NCBI RefSeq assembly: GCF_001037495.1
Contig: NZ_KQ089823.1
Coordinates: forward strand, 124,001 to 188,000
DNA length: 64,000 nucleotides
Direction of reading: 5' to 3'
Source of the DNA: Citrobacter sp. MGH106
GTDB lineage: Bacteria; Pseudomonadota; Gammaproteobacteria; Enterobacterales; Enterobacteriaceae
Of the stretch, positions 47,711 to 56,887 are shown piece by piece (the first letter of the stretch is position 1; the number at the start of each line of letters is the position of its first letter). Below the pieces are notes generated by a model. That model did not search any database, had not been told where the DNA came from, and worked only from the letters and a program-made list of their open reading frames with translations. A program made the translations under genes and the position numbers.

Positions 47711-49392
47711 CCTTTTCCCCTTGCGTGCTGATCCCTTGCTACAACCATGGCGCGATGATGTCGCGCGTACTGGCACGTCTACAGCCGTTTGACCTCCCCT
47801 GCATTGTGGTCGACGATGGCAGTGATGACGCCACACGGGATGAACTGGCTCGCCTGGCAGCTGAAAATAGCAATCTGACATTAATCCGCCTGCCTGTAAA
47901 CGCGGGCAAAGGTGCTGCGGTGCTCCGGGGAATGCAGGCCGCGGCAGACGCAGGGTTCAGCCATGCGGTGCAAGTGGATGCCGACGGACAGCATGACATT
48001 GAAGATATTCCCAGACTGCTTGCGCTGGCGAAAGAACATCCGACGGCGCTGATTTCCGGACAACCGATTTACGATGGCTCAATTCCCCGCTCGCGCCTGT
48101 ACGGACGCTGGGTAACCCACGTCTGGGTGTGGATAGAAACGCTTTCACTGCAGTTAAAAGACAGCATGTGCGGTTTCCGGGTGTATCCGGTTGCGCCAAC
48201 GCTTCAACTGGCGCAGCGCGTGACGCTTGGCAAGCGAATGGATTTTGACACCGAAGTGATGGTACGCCTCTACTGGCAAGGCAACACCAGCTATTTTATT
48301 CCAACCAGGGTTACCTACCCACTGGATGGACTGTCCCATTTCGACGCGCTCAAAGACAACCTGCGCATTTCACGGATGCATACACGCCTGTTCTTTGGCA
48401 TGTTGCCGCGCATCCCTTCCCTGCTTCTTCGCCGCTCATCCACACACTGGGCACATCAGCAAGAGGTCAAAGGGCTGTGGGGAATGCGTCTGATGGTGCT
48501 GGTCTGGCGTTTTCTGGGACGCAAGGTATTTTCCCTGATGCTATATCCGGTAGTCGGCGTTTACTGGCTCACGGCTTCGGCCGCTCGTAAAGCATCTCAG
48601 AGCTGGATTAGCCGCGTACGGGCACAACTGACCGCACGTCAGATGGCAGTGCCGTCAAACCTGACCAGCTATCAACATTTCCTGCGTTTTGGCGACGCAA
48701 TGTTGGATAAAATTGCCAGTTGGCGCGGTGAACTGCACTTTGGTCGCGATGTGGTTTTCGCGCCAGGCGCAGAAGAGGCGTTAAACGTCAGCGATCCGCG
48801 GGGAAAACTACTGCTGGCTTCACATCTGGGCGATGTCGAAGCCTGTAGGGCTCTGGCCCAACTACAGGGCAGCAAAACCATCAATGCACTGGTATTCAGC
48901 GAGAACGCCCAGCGTTTCAGGCAAATCATGGAAGAGATGGCCCCACAGGCCGGACTAAACCTGCTTCCGGTGAACGATATCGGCCCGGATACCGCCATTC
49001 TGCTCAAAGAGAAACTGGAGCGCGGAGAATGGATCGCCATCGTCGGCGATCGCATCGCGGTAAATACCCAACGTGGCGGCGAATGGCGCGTCTGCTGGAG
49101 CCGCTTTATGGGACAAGCTGCTCCCTTCCCGCAGGGGCCGTTTATCCTTGCGTCTATTTTACGCTGCCCGGTCGATCTGATTTTTGCCCTGCGCCAGCAG
49201 AATAAACTACGCATTCACTGCGAGCCGTTTGCCGACCCGTTGCTCTTACCGCGCGCCAGCCGGCAACACGCGTTACAGAATGCTATCGATCGCTACGCCG
49301 AACGCCTGGAGCACTATGCGCTTCAGTCGCCGCTTGACTGGTTTAACTTTTTCGATTTCTGGCAACTGCCGGATACCAAAGACAAGGAGTAA
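47701..49392 (+). CDS. apeJ: Fused glycosyltransferase 2 - LpxL-type acyltransferase (ApeJ)
   Basis: 563 residues. Residues about 1-235 are a GT2 glycosyltransferase (PCIVVDDGSDDATRD and VQVDADGQHDIEDI nucleotide-sugar Asp motifs). After a hydrophobic stretch near 265-300, residues about 310-560 are a lipid A-type acyltransferase with ASHLGDVEACRAL (HX4D/E) and IVGDRIAVN. The fusion couples sugar and acyl transfer, suggesting that the polyene is attached to a glycosylated lipid. The upstream frame extension overlaps apeI and is not used; MSLTFSPCVLIPCYNH is the family start. Confidence 0.85.
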   Translation: MSLTFSPCVLIPCYNHGAMMSRVLARLQPFDLPCIVVDDGSDDATRDELARLAAENSNLTLIRLPVNAGKGAAVLRGMQAAADAGFSHAVQVDADGQHDIEDIPRLLALAKEHPTALISGQPIYDGSIPRSRLYGRWVTHVWVWIETLSLQLKDSMCGFRVYPVAPTLQLAQRVTLGKRMDFDTEVMVRLYWQGNTSYFIPTRVTYPLDGLSHFDALKDNLRISRMHTRLFFGMLPRIPSLLLRRSSTHWAHQQEVKGLWGMRLMVLVWRFLGRKVFSLMLYPVVGVYWLTASAARKASQSWISRVRAQLTARQMAVPSNLTSYQHFLRFGDAMLDKIASWRGELHFGRDVVFAPGAEEALNVSDPRGKLLLASHLGDVEACRALAQLQGSKTINALVFSENAQRFRQIMEEMAPQAGLNLLPVNDIGPDTAILLKEKLERGEWIAIVGDRIAVNTQRGGEWRVCWSRFMGQAAPFPQGPFILASILRCPVDLIFALRQQNKLRIHCEPFADPLLLPRASRQHALQNAIDRYAERLEHYALQSPLDWFNFFDFWQLPDTKDKE

Positions 49393-49395
49393 AGG

Positions 49396-49818
49396 GTGCT
49401 TAACGATCCCCGATTTACGGCTGAAGTCGAGCTGACTATTCCGTTCCATGACGTCGATATGATGGGCGTCGCGTGGCATGGCAACTACTTCCGCTATTTC
49501 GAGATTGCCCGTGAGGCACTGCTGAACCAGTTCGATTACGGCTATCGGCAGATGAAAGAATCTGGCTATCTGTGGCCGGTGGTCGATACACGGGTGAAAT
49601 ACCGTAACGCCCTGACCTTCGAACAGCGTATCCGTGTACGTGCTCAGATTAAGGAATTCGAAAATCGTCTGCGTATCGGCTACGAAATTTTCGATGCTGA
49701 AACAGGGAAACGCGCCACCACGGGCTACACCATTCAGGTCGCGGTGGACGAAAAAAGTCGCGAGCTATGCTTCGTCAGCCCGGATATTCTGTTTGAACGC
49801 ATGGGGGTCACACCATGA
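49396..49818 (+). CDS. apeK: 4HBT-type acyl-ACP/CoA thioesterase (ApeK)
   Basis: 140 residues from a GTG start at 49396 with AAGGAG 6 bases upstream. Hotdog thioesterase signature FHDVDMMGVAWHGNYFRYFE, close to YbgC-type enzymes. Could release finished chains or clear stalled ones. TGA overlaps the apeL ATG. Confidence 0.86.
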   Translation: MLNDPRFTAEVELTIPFHDVDMMGVAWHGNYFRYFEIAREALLNQFDYGYRQMKESGYLWPVVDTRVKYRNALTFEQRIRVRAQIKEFENRLRIGYEIFDAETGKRATTGYTIQVAVDEKSRELCFVSPDILFERMGVTP

Positions 49819-50420
49819 AATTATGGCCACTGCTGGCGCTACTCATCAGCCCATTCGTCAGCGCCCTGACGCTTGACTCCCTGCAACAGCGTTTTACCGA
49901 ACAGCCGGTAGTCCGTGCCCGCTTCGATCAAACCCGGACGATAAAGGATCTGCCGCAGCCGTTGCGATCTCAGGGCCGGATGCTGATCGCACGCGACCAG
50001 GGCTTACTGTGGGATCAAACCGCTCCGTTCCCGATGCAGTTGCTGCTGGATGACAAACGGATGGTTCAGGTGATTAACGGTCAGCCACCACAAACCATCA
50101 CCGCCGATAACAACCCGCAAATGTTCCAGTTCAACCATCTGCTGCGTGCGTTATTCCAGGCGGATCGTAAAGTGCTGGAGCAGAACTTCCGTGTAGAGTT
50201 TGCAGATTTAGGTGAAGGCCGCTGGACACTACGCCTGACGCCTATTACCACACCGCTGGATAAGATTTTTGCGACTATTGATTTAGCCGGAAAAACCTAT
50301 CTGGAGAGTATTCAGCTCAACGATAAACAGGGCGATCGCACCGATATCGCGCTTTCTCAACACCAACTGACGCCAGCGCAACTGACCGATGACGAACGCC
50401 AACGCTTTGCAACCCAGTAA
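49815..50420 (+). CDS. apeL: LolA-like periplasmic carrier (ApeL)
   Basis: 201 residues. Signal peptide LWPLLALLISPFVSA, then a LolA/LolB-type domain (LQQRFTEQPVVRARFDQTRT, GLLWDQTAPFPMQLLLD). Predicted to carry a lipid-linked aryl polyene, or a lipoprotein, across the periplasm to the outer membrane. Its last 32 bases overlap apeM if apeM starts at 50389. Confidence 0.84.
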   Translation: MKLWPLLALLISPFVSALTLDSLQQRFTEQPVVRARFDQTRTIKDLPQPLRSQGRMLIARDQGLLWDQTAPFPMQLLLDDKRMVQVINGQPPQTITADNNPQMFQFNHLLRALFQADRKVLEQNFRVEFADLGEGRWTLRLTPITTPLDKIFATIDLAGKTYLESIQLNDKQGDRTDIALSQHQLTPAQLTDDERQRFATQ

Positions 50421-52707
50421 ACGTCCCGCGCTGTTATGGGGAATCGCCTGCCTGATACTGCTGGGCGTTTTGCTGACGCTGCTACCTCAGGCGCGTCTCA
50501 ACAGCAGCGTGCTGGCAATGTTGCCAAAACAGACGTTGGGGACCATACCACCGAGCCTGAACGAAGGTTTCATGCAGCGCCTCGACCGGCAACTGGTCTG
50601 GCTGGTGAGTCCCGGTAAACGGCCAGACCCGGCGGTGGCCCGCGGCTGGCTGACGTTGCTGCAAAAATCACACGCGCTGGCACAGGTGAAAGGCCCGATG
50701 GATGCCGACAGCCAGCAGGCATGGGGTGCATTCTTCTGGCAAAATCGCAACGGCCTGATAGATAACGACACCCGCGCCAGACTGCAAAACGGCGGTGAAG
50801 CGCAGGCCCAGTGGATCCTCTCCCAACTTTACTCAGCCTTTTCCGGCGTCAGTGGTAAAGAGCTGCAAAACGATCCACTGATGCTGATGCGCGGCTCGCA
50901 GCTGGCGATGGCCAAAAACGGCCAGCGCTTGCGCCTGATGGATGGCTGGCTGGTCACTCAGGATGAACAAGGCAACTACTGGTATCTGCTGCACGGCGAA
51001 CTGACCGGTTCATCGTTTGATATGCAACAGACACACCACCTGGTCACCACGCTTACTACGCTGGAAAATGAACTCAAAGCACAATATCCCCAGGCACAAC
51101 TGTTGTCGCGCGGGACGCTGTTCTATAGCGATTACGCCAGCCAGCAGGCGAAACAAGACATCTCTACCCTCGGTATAGCTACCGTGATCGGGGTGATACT
51201 GCTGATTGTGGCGGTGTTTCGCTCGCTGCGCCCGCTGCTGCTATGCCTGATTTCGATTGGTGTTGGCGCGCTGGCGGGTACTGTCGTCACGCTGCTGATT
51301 TTCGGTGAACTCCACCTGATGACGCTGGTTATGAGCATGAGCATCATCGGTATTTCCGCTGACTATACGCTCTACTATCTGACCGAGCGGATGGTACACG
51401 GTGCGGAAACATCGCCATGGCAAAGTCTCGCCAAAGTGCGTAACGCACTGCTGCTGGCCTTACTCACCACCGTCGCAGCATACCTGATCATGATGCTGGC
51501 CCCCTTCCCCGGAATCCGTCAAATGGCGGTATTCGCGGCGGTGGGTCTGAGCGCCTCCTGCCTGACGGTGATTTTCTGGCACCCATGGCTGTGCCGCAGT
51601 CTGCCGGTGCGTCCGGTTCCGGCGATGGTGCTGATGTTACGTTGGCTTGCCGCCTGGCGACGCAATAAAAAACTTGCCGTTGGCCTGCCAGTAGCGCTGG
51701 CGCTGTTCTCGCTGGCAGGCATGGCGACGCTGCGCGTGGACGATGATATCTCCCAGCTACAGGCGCTGCCGCAGGATATTCTGGCTCAGGAAAAAGCGAT
51801 TACTGCCCTGACCGGGCAAAGCGTCGATCAGAAGTGGTTTGTGGTGTACGGCAAATCTGCACAACAAACGCTGGAGCGGCTGGAAACCTTTATTCCGGCG
51901 CTGGAACAGGCGAAAAAAGAGGGATTACTCGGCGGATATCGCACTATTCCGCTAAATTCGCTCGCCCGACAGCAACAGGATCTCACTCTGCTTAAAGACG
52001 CTGCGCCCGCCGTAACGAAAGCCCTGAATCACGCCGGACTGGCAACGGTAAATCCCGACCTTACCGCCATGCCGGTAACAGTCGAAGCCTGGCTTGCCAG
52101 TTCAGCCAGCGAAGGCTGGCGGTTACTGTGGCTGACACTGGCTGATGGCGAGAGCAGCGTACTGGTTCCCGTTGAAGGCGTTAAACAAAGTACGGCATTA
52201 AACACACTCAGCGCGAAATATCCCGGCGTCGCGTGGGTGGACCGTAAGAGCAGCTTCGACACGCTTTTCGCCCTGTATCGCCATATCCTGACCGGCCTGC
52301 TATGCATTGCGCTGGCGGTAATCGCTTGCGGGGCTGTCATCCGACTTGGCTGGCGTAAGGGTTTTATCAGCCTGGTACCCTCAGTGCTGTCTTTAGGTTG
52401 TGGTCTGGCGGTACTGGCCCTGAGTGGTCATGCGCTCAACCTGTTCTCACTGCTGGCCCTGGTGCTGGTATTGGGAATCGGCATTAACTACACGCTGTTT
52501 TTCAGTAATCCACGCAGCACACCGCTGACATCGCTGCTGGCTATCACTCTGGCGATGATGACCACGCTCCTGACGCTCGGCATGCTGGTATTCAGCGCCA
52601 CTCAAGCCATCAGCAGTTTTGGCATTGTACTGGTGAGCGGTATTTTCACCGCATTCCTGCTTTCACCACTGGCGATGCCTGGTAAAAAAGAGAAAAAAAG
52701 AAAATGA
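50389..52707 (+). CDS. apeM: MMPL/RND-type exporter (ApeM)
   Basis: 772 residues with the MMPL layout: one N-terminal segment, a large periplasmic loop (about 45-255), five segments, a second single segment near 440, second loop (about 460-635), and a last block of five segments. ISADYTLYYLTERM and GIGINYTLFFSNP are the paired TM4/TM10 proton-relay motifs. Likely exports the aryl polyene lipid. The ATG 50389 has no good SD; TTG 50407 is an alternative that shortens the overlap with apeL. Confidence 0.86.
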   Translation: MTNANALQPSKRPALLWGIACLILLGVLLTLLPQARLNSSVLAMLPKQTLGTIPPSLNEGFMQRLDRQLVWLVSPGKRPDPAVARGWLTLLQKSHALAQVKGPMDADSQQAWGAFFWQNRNGLIDNDTRARLQNGGEAQAQWILSQLYSAFSGVSGKELQNDPLMLMRGSQLAMAKNGQRLRLMDGWLVTQDEQGNYWYLLHGELTGSSFDMQQTHHLVTTLTTLENELKAQYPQAQLLSRGTLFYSDYASQQAKQDISTLGIATVIGVILLIVAVFRSLRPLLLCLISIGVGALAGTVVTLLIFGELHLMTLVMSMSIIGISADYTLYYLTERMVHGAETSPWQSLAKVRNALLLALLTTVAAYLIMMLAPFPGIRQMAVFAAVGLSASCLTVIFWHPWLCRSLPVRPVPAMVLMLRWLAAWRRNKKLAVGLPVALALFSLAGMATLRVDDDISQLQALPQDILAQEKAITALTGQSVDQKWFVVYGKSAQQTLERLETFIPALEQAKKEGLLGGYRTIPLNSLARQQQDLTLLKDAAPAVTKALNHAGLATVNPDLTAMPVTVEAWLASSASEGWRLLWLTLADGESSVLVPVEGVKQSTALNTLSAKYPGVAWVDRKSSFDTLFALYRHILTGLLCIALAVIACGAVIRLGWRKGFISLVPSVLSLGCGLAVLALSGHALNLFSLLALVLVLGIGINYTLFFSNPRSTPLTSLLAITLAMMTTLLTLGMLVFSATQAISSFGIVLVSGIFTAFLLSPLAMPGKKEKKRK

Positions 52708-53288
52708 TCAAACAGACATTCTGGCGCGCCGCCGCACTGGTCGCTACGTTAATTCTCACCGGATGCAGCCACTCACAGCCGGAACAGGAAGGCCGTCCGC
52801 AAGCGTGGCTGGAGCCGGGCACACGCGTGACGCTGCCTGCCCCGGGGATTTCCCCCCAGGTTAATTCACAACAGTTGCTGACCGGCAGTTTTAACGGCAA
52901 AACCCAGTCACTGTTGGTAATGCTTAACGCCGACGACAGGAAAATAACGCTTGCCGGGCTGTCGTCGGTCGGCATTCGTCTGTTTCTTGTGACTTACGAT
53001 GAAAAAGGCTTACATACCGAACAATCAATCATCGTGCCGCAACTGCCGCCCGCCAGCCAGGTGCTGGCTGACGTGATGCTCAGCCATTGGCCAATTAGCG
53101 CCTGGCAGCCACAATTGCCGAAAGGCTGGACGCTCATTGATATGGGTGACACACGCGAACTGCGCAACGCCAACGGCAAACTGGTTACGGAAATCACGTA
53201 TCTGAATCGGAAAGGAAAACGCGAGCCGATCAGTATCGAGCAGCACGTTTTTAAATACCACATCACCATTCAATATCTGGGTGACTGA
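52704..53288 (+). CDS. apeN: DUF3261-type lipoprotein (ApeN)
   Basis: 194 residues; lipobox TLILTGC with Cys21. The rest resembles DUF3261 proteins found in these clusters (LTGSFNGKTQSLLVMLNADD, then a long middle part). Probably an outer-membrane acceptor paired with the LolA-like ApeL. Overlaps apeM by four bases (ATGA). Confidence 0.82.
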   Translation: MIKQTFWRAAALVATLILTGCSHSQPEQEGRPQAWLEPGTRVTLPAPGISPQVNSQQLLTGSFNGKTQSLLVMLNADDRKITLAGLSSVGIRLFLVTYDEKGLHTEQSIIVPQLPPASQVLADVMLSHWPISAWQPQLPKGWTLIDMGDTRELRNANGKLVTEITYLNRKGKREPISIEQHVFKYHITIQYLGD

Positions 53289-53289
53289 G

Positions 53290-54459
53290 ATGATCTACAT
53301 TTCTGCCGTTGGCATGATTAACGCATTGGGCAACGACGCCGATGAAATTGCAGCTAACCTCACACGTGGCATTGCACCCGGAATGCGCGCCCGCACAGAC
53401 TGGCTACAAGGGCATCTGTGCGCCGTATTAGCAGGCATTGACGGTGAACTTCCGACCATTCCCGACAATTTTCGCGCCCATCGTTCACGCAATAATCAGC
53501 TGCTGCTGGCGGCACTGGCGCAAATCCAGCCACAGGTGGATGACGCCATCGCCCGGTATGGCCGCGATCGGATTGCTATCGTGCTCGGCACCAGTACCTC
53601 CGGGCTGGATGAAGGTGACGTTCACGTTGATCTCACGCTCAATGGCAAAGTGAGCACCGAATGGCACTATCCGCAGCAGGAGTTGGGCGATCCCTCGCGC
53701 TTTCTCAGCCACTGGCTGGCGCTGGATGGTCCGGCCTTTACCCTCTCAACTGCCTGTTCATCCAGCGCGCGCGCTATTATGAGCGGACGTCGCCTGATTG
53801 AATCCGGTCTGGCGGACATCGCGATTGTTGGCGGTGCTGATACGCTCAGTCGGATGCCAATCAACGGCTTCCACAGTCTGGAATCCCTCTCCCTGACGCG
53901 GTGTCAGCCGTTTGGCCGCGACCGTAGCGGGATCACCATCGGCGAAGGTGCCGCGTTGATGCTATTGACCCGTGAACCACAGCCCATTGCGCTACTGGGC
54001 GTCGGTGAATCCAGCGACGCTTACCATATTTCAGCTCCCCATCCACAGGGGGAAGGTGCTATTCGCGCCATAGGCCAGGCGCTTAACGACGCGGGGATTA
54101 CGCCGGATCAGGTAGGCTATATCAATCTGCACGGTACCGCTACACCGTTAAACGATCAGATTGAGTCCAAAGTCGTGAACGCGATTTTTGGCGAAAATGT
54201 CCCGTGCAGTTCGACTAAACACCTGACCGGGCACACGCTGGGCGCGGCCGGGATTACCGAAGCAGCCATCAGTATGTTGATTTTACAACGCGACCTGCCG
54301 CTGCCGCCGCAGGATTTTAGCCAGTCGCCACGCGATGAAACGCTGCCGCCCTGCGGCATCATTGAGCAGCCGCAGCCGCTGGCTCGCCCGGTAATCTTGT
54401 CTAATTCGTTTGCCTTCGGCGGGAACAATGCCAGTATCCTGCTCGGGAGAATCTCATGA
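53290..54459 (+). CDS. apeO: Ketosynthase (ApeO)
   Basis: 389 residues, FabF-like. Catalytic triad present: Cys156 (TLSTACSSSARAI), His281 (NLHGTATPLND) and His315 (TKHLTGHTLGAAG), with Lys310. Extends the polyene by decarboxylative condensation. GTG 53281 is an earlier possible start; ATG 53290 gives the family N-terminus MIYISAVGMINALG and lies one base after the apeN stop. TGA overlaps apeP. Confidence 0.88.
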   Translation: MIYISAVGMINALGNDADEIAANLTRGIAPGMRARTDWLQGHLCAVLAGIDGELPTIPDNFRAHRSRNNQLLLAALAQIQPQVDDAIARYGRDRIAIVLGTSTSGLDEGDVHVDLTLNGKVSTEWHYPQQELGDPSRFLSHWLALDGPAFTLSTACSSSARAIMSGRRLIESGLADIAIVGGADTLSRMPINGFHSLESLSLTRCQPFGRDRSGITIGEGAALMLLTREPQPIALLGVGESSDAYHISAPHPQGEGAIRAIGQALNDAGITPDQVGYINLHGTATPLNDQIESKVVNAIFGENVPCSSTKHLTGHTLGAAGITEAAISMLILQRDLPLPPQDFSQSPRDETLPPCGIIEQPQPLARPVILSNSFAFGGNNASILLGRIS

Positions 54460-54932
54460 GCCACTATTTATCGCCTGGCGACTATTTACCGCACGATGCG
54501 CCGATGCTGCTACTCGAAGAGGTCGCAAGCGTGACGGACGAGACCGCCATCTGCCACGTGACAATATCAGCAAACAGCGTGCTGGCCCCCTTTCTCGATC
54601 CAGACGGCAACCTGCCCGGCTGGTTCGCCCTGGAATTAATGGCGCAGACCATCGGCGTCTGGTCTGGCTGGCACCGTCAGCAACAAGGTCAGGAGAGTAT
54701 TGCTTTAGGCATGGTGCTTGGCGCGCGCGAGTTAGTCTGTGCTGCGGGGGTTCTGCCTGCAGGCAGGATGCTAAGTATCAATGTCAAATTGCTGATGCAG
54801 GACGCACGTTTCGGCAGCTTCGAATGCGCCATTCAGGCGGGCGAAGAGACGCTGGCAACCGGTCGCGTCAACACCTTCCAGCCGACATCTGAAGAAATTA
54901 ACACGCTATTTCAACAAGGAGCGTCCACATGA
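54456..54932 (+). CDS. apeP: Hotdog-fold dehydratase (ApeP)
   Basis: 158 residues, FabA/FabZ superfamily. YLPHDAPMLLLEEV carries the likely His13 and FALELMAQTIGVWSGW the Glu60 of the active site. Second dehydratase of the cluster beside ApeI; an ApeI-ApeP pair is described for other aryl polyene systems. Overlaps both neighbours by four bases. Confidence 0.86.
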   Translation: MSHYLSPGDYLPHDAPMLLLEEVASVTDETAICHVTISANSVLAPFLDPDGNLPGWFALELMAQTIGVWSGWHRQQQGQESIALGMVLGARELVCAAGVLPAGRMLSINVKLLMQDARFGSFECAIQAGEETLATGRVNTFQPTSEEINTLFQQGAST

Positions 54933-55660
54933 GTCGTTCAGTTTTAGTTACGGGTGCCAGCAAAGGTATCGGTCGCGCCATCGCCCTACAGTTGGCGGCG
55001 GACGGTTTTGTGGTCGGCGTTCACTATCATCGTGATGCGCAAGGTGCGCAAGAAACGCTAGATTCTATCCTCACCGCTGGTGGCGCAGGGCGTCTGCTGA
55101 CGTTTGATGTTGCTAATCGCGAACAGTGCCGTGAAGTACTGGAGCAGGATATTGACGCACATGGCGCATGGTACGGCATCATCAGCAACGCCGGGGTCAC
55201 CCGCGATGCCGCTTTCCCTGCGCTCAACGATAATGACTGGGATGCGGTGATCCACACCAACCTCGACAGTTTCTATAACGTCATTCATCCATGCATTATG
55301 CCGATGATTAGCGCACGCCAGGGCGGACGTATCATCACGCTGTCCTCGGTTTCCGGCATAATGGGCAATCGCGGCCAGGTCAATTACAGTGCAGCAAAAG
55401 CAGGGATTATCGGTGCAACCAAAGCGCTGGCCATTGAGCTGGCAAAACGCAAAATCACCGTAAATTGCATCGCACCGGGACTCATTGATACCGGAATGAT
55501 CGAGATGGAGGAAGCCGCGCTGAAAGAGGCCATGTCGATGATCCCAATGAAACGGATAGGTCAGGCCGAAGAAGTGGCCGGACTTGCCAGCTATTTAATG
55601 TCGGATGTGGCGGGTTATGTGACTCGTCAGGTGATTTCCATCAATGGAGGGATGTTATGA
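54929..55660 (+). CDS. apeQ: FabG-like ketoreductase (ApeQ)
   Basis: 243 residues, short-chain dehydrogenase. NADPH motif GASKGIGRAIAL, NAG motif ISNAGVTRDAAF, catalytic Asn111, Ser140, Tyr153 and Lys157 (VNYSAAKAGI). Reduces the 3-ketoacyl-ACP each cycle. Overlaps apeR by four bases. Confidence 0.9.
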   Translation: MSRSVLVTGASKGIGRAIALQLAADGFVVGVHYHRDAQGAQETLDSILTAGGAGRLLTFDVANREQCREVLEQDIDAHGAWYGIISNAGVTRDAAFPALNDNDWDAVIHTNLDSFYNVIHPCIMPMISARQGGRIITLSSVSGIMGNRGQVNYSAAKAGIIGATKALAIELAKRKITVNCIAPGLIDTGMIEMEEAALKEAMSMIPMKRIGQAEEVAGLASYLMSDVAGYVTRQVISINGGML

Positions 55661-56886
55661 CACGTCGTGTCGTGATTACAGGCATGGGCGGCGTCACCGC
55701 CTTTGGGGAAAAATGGCAGGATGTCTCCGCCAGGTTACTGGCGTATGAAAATGCGGTACGCAAAATGCCGGAGTGGCAGGTTTATGACGGACTGCACACG
55801 CTGCTTGGCGCGCCGATCGACGATTTCACCCTGCCGGAACACTATACCCGCAAGCGTATTCGCGCCATGGGACGCGTGTCGCTGATGTCCACGCGCGCAT
55901 CCGAACTGGCACTTGAACAAGCAGGGCTGATTGGCGATCAGATACTGACCAACGGTGAAACTGGAATCGCGTACGGTTCCTCCACCGGAAGTACCGGCCC
56001 GGTGAGCGAGTTCGCCACCATGCTGACCGAGAAGCACACCAATAACATCACCGGCACAACTTACGTGCAGATGATGCCGCACACCACTGCCGTTAACACC
56101 GGTCTGTTTTTCGGCCTGCGCGGGCGGGTAATCCCAACCTCCAGCGCCTGCACCTCTGGTAGTCAGGCGATTGGTTACGCATGGGAAGCTATTCGACACG
56201 GTTATCAAACGGTGATGGTCGCAGGCGGCGCAGAAGAACTGTGTCCTTCTGAAGCCGCGGTGTTTGATACACTATTCGCCACCAGCCAGCGCAACGATGC
56301 ACCGAAAACCACCCCCTCCCCGTTTGATGAAAAACGCGATGGTCTGGTGATTGGTGAGGGCGCGGGCACGCTGGTGCTGGAAGAACTGGAACACGCTAAA
56401 GCGCGCGGGGCCACTATTTACGGCGAAATCGTCGGTTTTGCTACCAACTGCGATGCTGCGCATATTACCCAACCACAACGCGAAACGATGCAGATTTGCA
56501 TGGAAAAATCGCTGAAGATGGCCGGTATTGGTGCCCGGGATATCGGTTATATTTCTGCACATGGTACCGCAACCGATCGTGGTGATATTGCAGAAAGCCA
56601 GGCAACCGCCGCAGTTTATGGTGATAATGTACCGCTCTCCTCGCTTAAAAGTTATTTTGGGCATACCCTTGGCGCCTGTGGCGCACTGGAAGCCTGGATG
56701 AGTCTGCAAATGATGCGTGAAGGCTGGTTTGCACCTACGCTAAATTTGAGCCAGCCAGATGCCAATTGCGGCGCGCTGGATTACATTATGGGTGAAGCCC
56801 GCAAGATTGATTGTGAGTTCCTGCAGAGCAATAACTTTGCGTTTGGCGGCATCAACACTTCCATTATCATCAAACGTTGGCCCTGA
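55657..56886 (+). CDS. apeR: Ketosynthase (ApeR)
   Basis: 409 residues. Cys165 (TSSACTSGSQAIGYAWE), His302 (SAHGTATDRGD), Lys331 and His336 (LKSYFGHTLGACG) give a complete active site. Second full ketosynthase, possibly for the first condensation on the aryl starter while ApeO with ApeC elongates; which does which cannot be read from sequence. Followed one base later by acpT. Confidence 0.88.
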   Translation: MTRRVVITGMGGVTAFGEKWQDVSARLLAYENAVRKMPEWQVYDGLHTLLGAPIDDFTLPEHYTRKRIRAMGRVSLMSTRASELALEQAGLIGDQILTNGETGIAYGSSTGSTGPVSEFATMLTEKHTNNITGTTYVQMMPHTTAVNTGLFFGLRGRVIPTSSACTSGSQAIGYAWEAIRHGYQTVMVAGGAEELCPSEAAVFDTLFATSQRNDAPKTTPSPFDEKRDGLVIGEGAGTLVLEELEHAKARGATIYGEIVGFATNCDAAHITQPQRETMQICMEKSLKMAGIGARDIGYISAHGTATDRGDIAESQATAAVYGDNVPLSSLKSYFGHTLGACGALEAWMSLQMMREGWFAPTLNLSQPDANCGALDYIMGEARKIDCEFLQSNNFAFGGINTSIIIKRWP

Positions 56887-56887
56887 T

